DNA of 17,197 nt from JBBQCW01 sp038319025. Its GTDB lineage: Bacteria > Actinomycetota > Thermoleophilia > Solirubrobacterales > Solirubrobacteraceae. The notes under the pieces were generated by a model. The model worked only from the letters and a program-made list of their open reading frames with translations. It ran no database searches and was not told where the DNA came from. This document shows, piece by piece, positions 1-6,987 of this stretch; the first letter of the stretch is position 1; each line of letters opens with the position of its first letter. The DNA lies in the NCBI GenBank assembly GCA_038319025.1, contig JBBQCW010000029.1, positions 1 to 17,197 of the forward strand. The letters are read 5' to 3'. A program made the translations under genes and the position numbers.

Positions 1-999
1 CTCGGGGCCACCGACGCTGAAGATCGGCTCGTCGACCCAGGCGCCATCGTTGATCAGCCGGGTGCCGGACTCCGCCACCGTCCATTCCGCGTGATCGTCC
101 CCGGGAAGAGGCCCTGCACGATGTGTGTGGCCGAAGATCACATGCGGGGGCCGCAGGCCGAGCGCGGTCGTGACGTCCCGCATCCCCCGCAACGATGCGA
201 GCCGCAACTCTTCGCCGCTGAGTGTTGAGCGCACCGGGCCCAGACCGGCACGGTTGATCCCGGCAATAGCGATCGGCACGAGTGCGGCCAGCGCGCGTCC
301 GAACCACGGCCGTCGCCCGTTCCCGGCCAACATCTCCCATGCCTTCGCGGACGGGTTCTGGCGCCCTCGGTCCAGTCCGGTCGCCAGCGACTGGTTGGCG
401 ACGTTGTGCAGCCATGCGTAGATGGGGCCCAACCCACGCTCGAAATCGTCCGGCGTGGCGCCGCGGGCGGGCACGCCCCCGCTGACCCGCATCATCGCCC
501 CCGAAGCGAGCCGCTCCAGCGTCGGCAACGTAGTGAGGCGATCGAGGTAGTGCCCGTGGGTGGCGTATACGTCTTCCCGCACCCAGACACCTGGGTAGGC
601 GAACGTGGTGCGCTCCGCGCCCAGCCAGTCGGCCACCTGGGCTCCCAGCGCCGACGGCGCTGCTCCAGCGTCCTCCTGCAGCCTGAGCGGTGGCGCCGGC
701 CCGGCGGCGGCGCGCGCCGCCAACCATGGAGCGATCAGGGCGTGATCGTGGTTCCCGGGCACGACCACGACCTGCGCCTCGGGTTTCAATGCCTGCCCGA
801 TGGTCAGGAGCACCGGCTGGGCGACCTGCATGGCCTCCCGCTCGGGGCCTTCGCGAAACTCGATCAGGTCGCCGAGCAGGATCAGCCGGTCGATATCGGA
901 GAGTCGGGCGCAGAACTCCGCCAGCGGCCCTGGACGGCGCAGCACATCGCCGCCCGATCGGCTACCCAGATGTAGATCAGAGACGACGAGCGTTAGCAC
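1..999 (-). CDS. Calcineurin-like metallophosphoesterase (3' end cut by window edge)
   Basis: This gene encodes a binuclear-metal phosphoesterase, probably cytoplasmic, with unknown substrate. I read 333 codons from a GTG at 999, and the frame is still open at base 1. Family motifs appear in order: SDLHLGS (residues 7-13, metal ligands D8 and H10), LLGDLIEF (D44), PGNHDH (81-86, N83 and H84), a His in THGHY (148-150) and FGHTH (289-293). Between the last two lies a less conserved stretch with a hydrophobic patch near 233-247, which could be a membrane-touching insert. The gene begins 39 bases after the stop of the propeller gene. A TAGCCT -10-like box ends 8 bases before the GTG and supports this start. 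A 10-base palindrome, CCCGCGCGGG, lies just upstream of that box. The family call is firm; the substrate cannot be read from sequence. Confidence 0.9.
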   Translation of the reverse strand, partial: MLTLVVSDLHLGSRSGGDVLRRPGPLAEFCARLSDIDRLILLGDLIEFREGPEREAMQVAQPVLLTIGQALKPEAQVVVVPGNHDHALIAPWLAARAAAGPAPPLRLQEDAGAAPSALGAQVADWLGAERTTFAYPGVWVREDVYATHGHYLDRLTTLPTLERLASGAMMRVSGGVPARGATPDDFERGLGPIYAWLHNVANQSLATGLDRGRQNPSAKAWEMLAGNGRRPWFGRALAALVPIAIAGINRAGLGPVRSTLSGEELRLASLRGMRDVTTALGLRPPHVIFGHTHRAGPLPGDDHAEWTVAESGTRLINDGAWVDEPIFSVGGPE

Positions 1000-1007
1000 G
1001 ACCGCGC

Positions 1008-1013
1008 AGGCTA
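1008..1013 (-). promoter_or_regulatory. Candidate -10 box TAGCCT of the metallophosphoesterase gene
   Basis: On the minus strand TAGCCT is followed by 8 bases and then the GTG start at 999, so transcription would begin at or next to the start codon. No Shine-Dalgarno sequence fits in that space. No clear -35 is seen. The same spacing occurs at ispH. Confidence 0.4.
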
Positions 1014-1038
1014 CCCGCGCGGGCTCAGAGGGCTCGCC

Positions 1039-2202
1039 CTACTGCGGCCCCAGCCACTGCATCGAGACCGTGTCGGGCTGATCGTCGTACGTGCAGGACT
1101 GCACGAGATAGTTCCCGTGTAGCGATGAGGTCGGCGTATGTGCCTCGCCGATCGGCCCGGGATCAGGGCGCTTGCCGCCGACTGGCCCTTCGCTGTCACT
1201 GGTCGGGCAATAGCCGACCGGGGACGTCTTGACGTTGAGGTAGACCAAGCCGCGCTTGAGCGAGAAGATGAAGTGCCCACCGGAAGTCTGCGTCGGCTCG
1301 GTCCCGCTACCGACCGTCTTGCGCTTCCGGCCGTGGTTGTCGGTGCTGATGACGCGTCCGCCCGACTCGAACAGGACGTAGCGCCCAAAGCCATCGATGT
1401 CGGGGGCGCGACCCGCCCCGATCTTGTACTGATCGCGGCCGTCTATCTGGAAGCTGTAGACGGTGCCGTTGCGGGCGTAGACGAAATCGTTGCCGTACGC
1501 CGACAGTTCGAGGTCGGTGATGCCCGAGCCCCTGGAGACCACACGGCGCACCTTGCCGTCAATTCGGACATAGATACCCGTCGTGGTGGCGAACACGACG
1601 ACCCGGCACCCGTCGGCCACCCCGACCTCCAGGGCGATGCCGGGAGTGGGGATCCGCGAGAGGGCGCGACGGCCGAAGTCGTAGAGGAAGACGTCGGCCT
1701 GACCGTCCGTATCCCCGGAGACCAGATTGGTGGCCGAGGAGACGAACCCGAGGCATTTGGCGGCAGCACCGTCGTCGCCGTCGAGCGCCGGTGCCGAGGA
1801 TGGGCCATCAGGCGCGGTGCCCCTCAGCCCCACCGAGACCTGAGTCGTGTTTCCCAGCCGCCACTGAGTGCCGTTGCGCCCGTAGCCGCCGGCGCGCCCG
1901 ACCAGAAAGACATTGCTCACACCACCCGTCTGAGTGCTCGTGATGTCCGTGGCCTCTGACGTGTAGGCGACGTAGCGACCTATCCGGGCGTCGCGTGAGA
2001 TGACGCCCTGCGAGGAATCACCGTTGGGGATCTCACCGCTCGGTGTGGCGGAGATCAGCAGCTGATCAGCGTCGTAGATGTTGTAGACGGCGGCGTGCGC
2101 TATCGGGCCGTCGGCCGCGGACCGCGCAGAGGCCGCCGGTGCGGCGAGCGCGGTGAGAAGTAGCGCGAGCGTGAGAACGCGTGAGGAACGGTGCGAAGAC
2201 AT
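1039..2202 (-). CDS. Secreted beta-propeller-like repeat protein (TolB/PD40 type)
   Basis: A 387-residue protein with a clear export signal: basic MSSHRSSR, a Leu/Ala-rich core, and an APAASA cleavage site near residue 26. The rest is built from repeats of the kind GRYVAYTSEATDI...NVFLVGR and GFVSSATNLVSGDTDGQADVFLYD, then shorter DGKVRRVV / GRYVLFESGGRV units. These are typical of secreted PD40/TolB-like propellers common in actinobacteria. Four or more blades are visible; I did not fix the exact number. Two late Cys residues (GYCPTS and VQSCTY) could form a disulphide. No enzyme motif is seen, so binding or structural roles are possible. It lies 69 bases after ispH and 39 bases before the metallophosphoesterase on the same strand. 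The ATG at 2202 is chosen because the signal peptide begins directly there; the upstream Shine-Dalgarno is weak. Confidence 0.8.
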   Translation of the reverse strand: MSSHRSSRVLTLALLLTALAAPAASARSAADGPIAHAAVYNIYDADQLLISATPSGEIPNGDSSQGVISRDARIGRYVAYTSEATDITSTQTGGVSNVFLVGRAGGYGRNGTQWRLGNTTQVSVGLRGTAPDGPSSAPALDGDDGAAAKCLGFVSSATNLVSGDTDGQADVFLYDFGRRALSRIPTPGIALEVGVADGCRVVVFATTTGIYVRIDGKVRRVVSRGSGITDLELSAYGNDFVYARNGTVYSFQIDGRDQYKIGAGRAPDIDGFGRYVLFESGGRVISTDNHGRKRKTVGSGTEPTQTSGGHFIFSLKRGLVYLNVKTSPVGYCPTSDSEGPVGGKRPDPGPIGEAHTPTSSLHGNYLVQSCTYDDQPDTVSMQWLGPQ

Positions 2203-2271
2203 GACGGGACGCCCGCAAGTATGTACGGAACGCCGGAGCCGCGCGCTGGTATCGCCCCGCTGGGGACTGGA

Positions 2272-3228
2272 CTACGCCCGTGCGGCCAGGGCTTGGCGAA
2301 TCGACTTGGGCAGCATGAAGCGCACGTCTTCTTTGACGACCTCGAACTCCTCGACGTTCTCGACGCCGCGGGCGCGGAAGTGATCCACGAGGCGCTGCAC
2401 CAGTTCTTCGGGCGCGCTGGCGCCGGAACTGATTCCGACGACGCGCTTGTCGACGAGCCATTCCTCGCGAACCTGCGTCTCGTTGTCGATGAGGTAGGAA
2501 TCAGCGCCGTAATCGCGGGCGACCTCGACCAGTCGCTGGGAGTTGGAAGAGTTCTGGGAGCCGATCACCAGCACCAGATCGCAGTGCTCAGCCATCTGCT
2601 TGACGGCGGCCTGGCGATTCGTGGTGGCGTAACAGATGTCATCCGTGCGCGGGCCCGTGATGTTCGGGAAACGCTCGCGCAGACGGGCGATCACGGCGCT
2701 CGTCTCATCCACCGAAAGCGTGGTCTGTGAGATGAACGCGAGCTTGTCCGGATCGGCGACCTCAAGACGATCGACGTCGTCGACCGTCTCCACCAGGACG
2801 ATGGCCTCCGGGGCCTCGCCCATCGTGCCCTCGACCTCTTCGTGACCGTCGTGGCCGATCAGCACGATCGTGTAGCCCTCACTGGCGAACTTGACCGCCT
2901 CGCGGTGGACCTTGGTCACCAGTGGGCAGGTGGCGTCGATGGTCTGCAACCCGCGTGCTTCAGCGTCGGCGTGCACCGCCGGTGAGACGCCATGGGCCGA
3001 GAACACGGTCACGGCACCCTCGGGAACGGTGTCCGACAATTCGTCGACGAAGATCGCGCCCTGCTCCTGCAGCTTCTGCACGACGTGCTTGTTGTGAACG
3101 ATCTCCTTGCGCACATAGACCGGCGCGCCGTACAGCTCCAGCGCGCGCTCAACCGTCTGCACCGCACGATCAACACCGGCGCAGTAGCCGCGTGGTCGGG
3201 CCAGGAGAAGTTTTTCGGGTGCAGACAT
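2272..3228 (-). CDS. ispH: 4-hydroxy-3-methylbut-2-enyl diphosphate reductase IspH (LytB)
   Basis: IspH is the last enzyme of the MEP pathway. It reduces HMBPP to isopentenyl and dimethylallyl diphosphate using a [4Fe-4S] cluster in the cytoplasm. The 318-residue protein carries all three cluster cysteines: C16 in RPRGYCAGV, C101 in DATCPLV and C199 in DDICYATTNRQ. It also has the substrate-binding histidines in IVHNKHVV (H45), SAHGVSP (H79) and GHDGHEEVEGT, and the SQNSSNS loop (224-230). The length matches the family. The frame extends upstream to a GTG at 3267, but the ATG at 3228 is preferred. It gives the usual short N-terminus before LLLARPRGYC, and a TACCCT box ends 8 bases before it. 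The gene follows the M1 peptidase by 66 bases on the same strand and probably has its own promoter. The identification is secure. Confidence 0.97.
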   Translation of the reverse strand: MSAPEKLLLARPRGYCAGVDRAVQTVERALELYGAPVYVRKEIVHNKHVVQKLQEQGAIFVDELSDTVPEGAVTVFSAHGVSPAVHADAEARGLQTIDATCPLVTKVHREAVKFASEGYTIVLIGHDGHEEVEGTMGEAPEAIVLVETVDDVDRLEVADPDKLAFISQTTLSVDETSAVIARLRERFPNITGPRTDDICYATTNRQAAVKQMAEHCDLVLVIGSQNSSNSQRLVEVARDYGADSYLIDNETQVREEWLVDKRVVGISSGASAPEELVQRLVDHFRARGVENVEEFEVVKEDVRFMLPKSIRQALAARA

Positions 3229-3236
3229 GTCCTTAG

Positions 3237-3242
3237 AGGGTA
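3237..3242 (-). promoter_or_regulatory. Candidate -10 box TACCCT of ispH
   Basis: TACCCT on the minus strand is followed by 8 bases (CTAAGGAC) and the ATG at 3228. This implies a leaderless or near-leaderless ispH transcript starting inside the 66-base gap after the M1 peptidase gene. An AAGGA sits only one or two bases before ATG, too close to act as a normal ribosome site. No convincing -35 is present. Confidence 0.4.
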
Positions 3243-3294
3243 CGCACCGGGCGCCCCGGCGTTTCACGTCGTGGTTTGTCGGCCGCCGCCGCGG

Positions 3295-4650
3295 TCATCC
3301 GATCGGCAGCCCCACAAGTCGCTCCCAGCGCGCCGCCACACGCGGATCGGTCTCTCGCACGAGTGCCAGCAGGTCGGCGGTGCGAACGATGCCGTACCGG
3401 TACCGGCTCACCTCCTTGCGCAGCATGGCGAGGAAACGGGCGCGGCCCAGCATGTTCTCCAGCGACGTGAGAGCGCAGGCACCGCCGCGATAGATCACGT
3501 CCTCGTAAGCGCGCGGGTGGCGGTCGTAGTACGCCATGCCACGCAACAGGCCCCCGGTGCGGGCGCCGAGCGGATGCCTCGGATCACACGGATAAGAACC
3601 CGGCGCCAGCTGGGTCTCACTCCACGCCGCGAACGGCTCGTCCAACCAGGGAGAGCGGTACTGATCGTCCCCGACGATGCCGTACCACCACTGGTGGGCG
3701 ACCTCATGCACGACGGTGGCGCGGTAGGTGTCGGAGAAGACGATCTCGGGAAACTCGACCCCGTAGTAGTCCAGCGAGGACTGCACGACGTCGAGCTCGG
3801 GCGAGTCGTACGGGCCAAACCAGCGGGTGTAGGCCCTCAGGGCGTCGCTCGCTGCGCCCAGCATGTGGCGGCTTGATGCCGATGAGGCGCTGCGCGCAGC
3901 GAAGATGCGGATCCGTGTGCCGTCGACGACGGCCTCGGTCCGCCGCAGGTGCCCGATCGCCAAGGCGAAGTCGCGGGCGTGCGGCGTTTGGGCCTCGATG
4001 GTTCGCACTCCGGTTGACGGGTCGACGGAGTCAGAGGTCTCGCTTCCGGTCGTCGCGGCGTCCAGATCTGCCGGCAACCTCAGGGTGGCGTGCCAGGCAG
4101 CTGCGAGCCCGAACGTAGGGTCGCCGTAGGCGCTGGCCGGATCCAGATGCCATCCCTGACCGTCGCGGACCGCAAGCGTCGGCACGGCGTAACCGAGCAG
4201 ATCAACACCCGCGCTATGCCCCAGCGAGGCGGCCTCACGAGGGACGTGGACCCTGAAACGCACGGTGATCACGGCGCCCCCGCCGGGTGCCGGCGGCTGG
4301 GCGAGACGGAGTTCCACGGCCGAACATCCCACGGCACGGCGTTCTACGACAGCGCCTTCGACTGCAGTGAGCGCCGCGCGAGTGTGCTCACACCTCGTGC
4401 GCCGGGCTGAGCCGGTCTCGGGCGCGTTGGGCCACAGCCTCAGCCACACCAGCGGAAGGGAGCCGGGCCCATCGTTCAGCACCCAAATCGACTCTGTTCC
4501 CGTCAAGAGTCGCGACTGCGGATTCCAGCGCAGGGCGAGGTCGTAGGCGGCGGGATGCGGTCGGCCGTGGGCGCCCGGGTCGCCCGCGGCCCAGGCCGCC
4601 AGTACCAAGGCGACGACCCACACCGCGAGCGGCACGAGACCGGGCCTCAC
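3295..4650 (-). CDS. M1-family zinc metallopeptidase, N-terminally anchored or exported
   Basis: A 451-residue gluzincin of the aminopeptidase N (M1) family. Residues 5-22 form one hydrophobic segment (LVPLAVWVVALVLAAWAA), read as a signal or membrane anchor placing the enzyme outside. The N-terminal beta domain follows. The catalytic site is complete: GVEFP (297-301), the local form of the GAMEN/GMEYP substrate-anchor motif; HEVAH (315-319) with E316 as catalytic base; the third zinc ligand E338 in WLDEPFAAW, exactly 18 residues later; and Y387 in VIYRGGACAL as the likely transition-state Tyr. It lacks the large C-terminal alpha domain of classic M1 enzymes, as many short bacterial members do. 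The GTG start overlaps the stop of the upstream M28 gene by 4 bases (GTGA), indicating translational coupling. Substrate peptides are unknown. Confidence 0.9.
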   Translation of the reverse strand: MRPGLVPLAVWVVALVLAAWAAGDPGAHGRPHPAAYDLALRWNPQSRLLTGTESIWVLNDGPGSLPLVWLRLWPNAPETGSARRTRCEHTRAALTAVEGAVVERRAVGCSAVELRLAQPPAPGGGAVITVRFRVHVPREAASLGHSAGVDLLGYAVPTLAVRDGQGWHLDPASAYGDPTFGLAAAWHATLRLPADLDAATTGSETSDSVDPSTGVRTIEAQTPHARDFALAIGHLRRTEAVVDGTRIRIFAARSASSASSRHMLGAASDALRAYTRWFGPYDSPELDVVQSSLDYYGVEFPEIVFSDTYRATVVHEVAHQWWYGIVGDDQYRSPWLDEPFAAWSETQLAPGSYPCDPRHPLGARTGGLLRGMAYYDRHPRAYEDVIYRGGACALTSLENMLGRARFLAMLRKEVSRYRYGIVRTADLLALVRETDPRVAARWERLVGLPIG

Positions 4651-5549
4651 CTCGCCGCCTCACGCTGCGCCAGCAACATGATGGTCTCCCCCACTGCGTC
4701 CATCGAGCGCACCGACAGTTTGTCGTAGGAATCCGCGGGAACGTGCTGGAAGCGGTAGGACCAGTCGATTAGGTCCACGGCAGGCACGCCCGCGCGCAGG
4801 AACGGCGTGTGGTCGTCGATGATCGTCGTCTGCTTGCGATCGGGAAATACCGAGCCCACCCTGACGGTTGCGGCGGCAGCGCGGACCTGAGCCCACAGAC
4901 GTGGGGTGGAGCTCCCCTCCCGCGGGAGGCGGAGGCCCTTGTTGGCGATGTAGTCGAGCAGCACCATCGCACTGGTCTGGTCGGGATGAGCGGCCACATA
5001 GGCCTTTGAGCCGATCAGCGCGTCGTCGTAGTACTGGTGCGTCGGATGGGCAGCCTCTTCAGCGTCGAACAGCACGAAGCGAATCTCGCGGTGGTCTGTC
5101 GGCAGCGCCCCGGGCCGGGCGAGGTCCCGGCCCAGCTGAACTACCGCAGCCGTACCCGCGGCCCCGTCGTTGGCGCCGATGAACCCGCCGATCGGAGCCG
5201 TGTCGTAGTGAGCACCGATCACGATCGCCGGCAGGCGACCGGGAATCGTCCCGACGATGTTTCGCAGGCCGTTCCGGACTGGCTCAAAACGTCCTGCTGG
5301 AAGCTGTGCCCGTAGCTGATCGGCGAGGCCGCGCAGCTGCGGTGAGCCGGCCGGGCGAGGGCCGACGGCGAGCTGCTCACGCGTCAGAGCCATCGCGGCC
5401 GGTGCGTCGAACCGGTCGGTGATCGCGCCCGGCACCGCTGAGACGGCATGGGCAGGGTCGGACGTTCCGGTCAGGAAGGGCAGGAAATCCGCGGAGCGCG
5501 AGGCCGCAAACAGCAGGCCACCCACCAGGACGACCTGCACGATGAGCAC
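4647..5549 (-). CDS. M28-family zinc peptidase / glutaminyl-cyclase-like, membrane-anchored
   Basis: About 300 residues. A hydrophobic N-terminal helix (VQVVLVGGLLFAA) is followed by an extracellular M28-fold domain. Expected metal and catalytic positions are present: AHYDT (H114, D116), GANDGAAG (D128), FDAEEA (E164/E165), LLDYIA (D199), IDDHTPFLRAGVP (D245, D246, H247) and H269 in FQHVPADSYDKLS. The DDHTPFL and LLD elements resemble glutaminyl-peptide cyclotransferases as much as M28 aminopeptidases, so the reaction could be N-terminal amino-acid removal or pyroglutamate formation. It ends in a 4-base overlap with the M1 gene and lies 46 bases after the acyl-CoA dehydrogenase. The start is uncertain. 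The GTG at 5549 has no ribosome site, and the in-frame stretch before it encodes basic residues that would suit the anchor, but offers only a CTG at 5573. Confidence 0.85.
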   Translation of the reverse strand: MLIVQVVLVGGLLFAASRSADFLPFLTGTSDPAHAVSAVPGAITDRFDAPAAMALTREQLAVGPRPAGSPQLRGLADQLRAQLPAGRFEPVRNGLRNIVGTIPGRLPAIVIGAHYDTAPIGGFIGANDGAAGTAAVVQLGRDLARPGALPTDHREIRFVLFDAEEAAHPTHQYYDDALIGSKAYVAAHPDQTSAMVLLDYIANKGLRLPREGSSTPRLWAQVRAAAATVRVGSVFPDRKQTTIIDDHTPFLRAGVPAVDLIDWSYRFQHVPADSYDKLSVRSMDAVGETIMLLAQREAAR

Positions 5550-5595
5550 GATGACAAGAGGCCGAACCCGCAGCGGGTGACCCTCGGCGTCCGGA

Positions 5596-6888
5596 TCAGT
5601 CGTTTGAGGTCACCGCCTCCAGCAACCACGCGAACTGCTCCTGCGCGGCGGCTCGGCGGCTCGGAACGTGCTGGCTGGGGACACCATCGGCCGGGGGCTC
5701 ATAGCCGCGCAGCACGTGCCGGGCCACCGACTCGCGATGCACTTCGTCGGGGCCGTCGTAGAAGCGGGCGCCCCGCGCGAAGCGGTACATCGCCTCCAAC
5801 GGCATGTCGGTGGAGTACCCCAGCGACCCGTGGGCCTGCAGTGCTCGGTCGATGACGTTGTGCAGGACGGTGGCGCCGTACACCTTGATCAGAGATACGT
5901 CCATCCGCGCGGCAGAGGCACCCTGAGTGTCCATCTTCCAAGCGGCGTGCAGCGTCATCAGGCGCGCGGCCTGCATCTCCGCCGCCGAGTCGGCGATCCA
6001 GTTCTTGACCGTCTGCTTGTCGCCCAGCGTTGAGCCGAATGCGTACCGGTAGGTCGCCCGCTCACACAACATGTCGAACGCCCGCTTGGACACGCCAAGC
6101 CACCGCATGCAGTGGTGGATGCGGCCGGGGACCAGCCGGTGCTGCGCGATCAGGAAACCCGCACCCTGAGCGCCCAGCAGCGCGTCACGGGGAACTCGCA
6201 CGTTCTCGTACAGGATCTCCGCGTGCCCGCCGTACTTGGCGAACTCCTCGTGCGGATGTTCCATCGTGCCGACGTCGCGCAGGATGTTCACGCCCGGCGC
6301 GTCAGCCGGTACTAGGAACATCGAGGCGCGCTGATGGGAGCGCGCGTCAGGGTCGGTCACGGCCATCACGATCAGAAAGTCGGCGATCGACGCGTTGGAG
6401 CTGAACCATTTGTGGCCGTTGATCACCCACTCGTCGCCCTCGAGGACGGCGCTCGTGGTGAGCAACGTCGGGTCTGAACCGGCGTTGGGTTCGGTCATGG
6501 AGAACGCAGAGTGCAGGTCCCCGGCCAGCAGCGGGTGCAGGTAGCGCTCCTTCTGCTCGTCGGTGCCCGCGAGCGCCAGGATCTCCGAGTTGCCTGAGTC
6601 GGGCGCCTGGTTGCCGAAGGCGAACGGTGCGATCGGGGTGCTCCCCAGGATCTCGTGCATCAGCCCGAGCTTCACCTGCCCGAACCCCTGGCCTCCGAGC
6701 TCCGGATCCAGGTGCGCGGCCCACAGCCCGCGAGCCTTGACCTGCTCCTGCAGGGGCGCCATCGCCCGCTGCAATTGGTCGTAGTCGAGCCCCAGCGTCT
6801 CCAGGGGCCAGATCTCTTCGCGCACAAGGCGCTCCATCCAGTCCAGATGCTCCTGGAACTCGGGGTCAGTCGAGAAATCCCATGCCAT
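5596..6888 (-). CDS. Acyl-CoA dehydrogenase (ACAD10/11-like clade)
   Basis: A 430-residue flavoprotein that oxidises acyl-CoA to 2-enoyl-CoA, the first step of beta-oxidation, in the cytoplasm. The N-terminal helical domain is followed by the FAD/substrate signature AFSMTEPNAGSDPT (128-141), then WVINGHKWFSSNA (154-166). The C-terminal helical domain carries YRYAFGSTLGDKQ and QAHGSLGYSTDMPLE. The sequence YDGPDEVHRESVARHVL (377-393) aligns with the MCAD segment holding the catalytic Glu; here the aligned residue is Asp (D378). The GPDEVH form is typical of ACAD10/11-like proteins. The start is ATG at 6888, giving MAWDFSTDPEFQE. It is divergent from the WS/DGAT gene, with 99 bases between them, and is the probable head of the M28-M1 gene string. 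Chain-length preference is not visible. Confidence 0.94.
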   Translation of the reverse strand: MAWDFSTDPEFQEHLDWMERLVREEIWPLETLGLDYDQLQRAMAPLQEQVKARGLWAAHLDPELGGQGFGQVKLGLMHEILGSTPIAPFAFGNQAPDSGNSEILALAGTDEQKERYLHPLLAGDLHSAFSMTEPNAGSDPTLLTTSAVLEGDEWVINGHKWFSSNASIADFLIVMAVTDPDARSHQRASMFLVPADAPGVNILRDVGTMEHPHEEFAKYGGHAEILYENVRVPRDALLGAQGAGFLIAQHRLVPGRIHHCMRWLGVSKRAFDMLCERATYRYAFGSTLGDKQTVKNWIADSAAEMQAARLMTLHAAWKMDTQGASAARMDVSLIKVYGATVLHNVIDRALQAHGSLGYSTDMPLEAMYRFARGARFYDGPDEVHRESVARHVLRGYEPPADGVPSQHVPSRRAAAQEQFAWLLEAVTSND

Positions 6889-6926
6889 GTCGTCAGCCGC
6901 CTCTCCACGTCGGTTCGCTGCGCGCA

Positions 6927-6959
6927 GTATCGCGCGCTCACGGCTCGATACGCTCCGTG
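6927..6959. promoter_or_regulatory. Candidate operator palindromes in the divergent ACAD / WS-DGAT control region
   Basis: Two overlapping dyads lie in the 99-base gap. One is GTATCG (6927-6932), 13 bases, then CGATAC (6946-6951), a perfect match. The other has 9-base half-sites CACGGCTCG (6939-6947) and CGCTCCGTG (6951-6959) around a 3-base centre, agreeing at 7 of 9 positions. The second covers TACGCT (6949-6954), a possible -10 for the WS/DGAT gene. A dimeric repressor of TetR or similar type sensing acyl-CoA would fit, but no regulator gene is in the window. Confidence 0.3.
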
Positions 6960-6987
6960 CTCGCCGTCAGGGGAAGGAAGAGGGACC

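Noticed and set aside
2203..2271. Possible terminator or promoter between ispH and the propeller gene
   Set aside because: Only a CCCC-AGC-GGGG mini-hairpin and no TANNNT at leaderless spacing; too weak to call.
3229..3267. GTG 3267 as the ispH start
   Set aside because: It adds 13 residues not expected before the conserved LLLARPRGYC N-terminus and would lie upstream of the proposed promoter.
6655..6987. In-frame upstream extension of the WS/DGAT gene
   Set aside because: It would run antisense through the start of the acyl-CoA dehydrogenase. The conserved N-terminus and strong ribosome site both point to ATG 6988.
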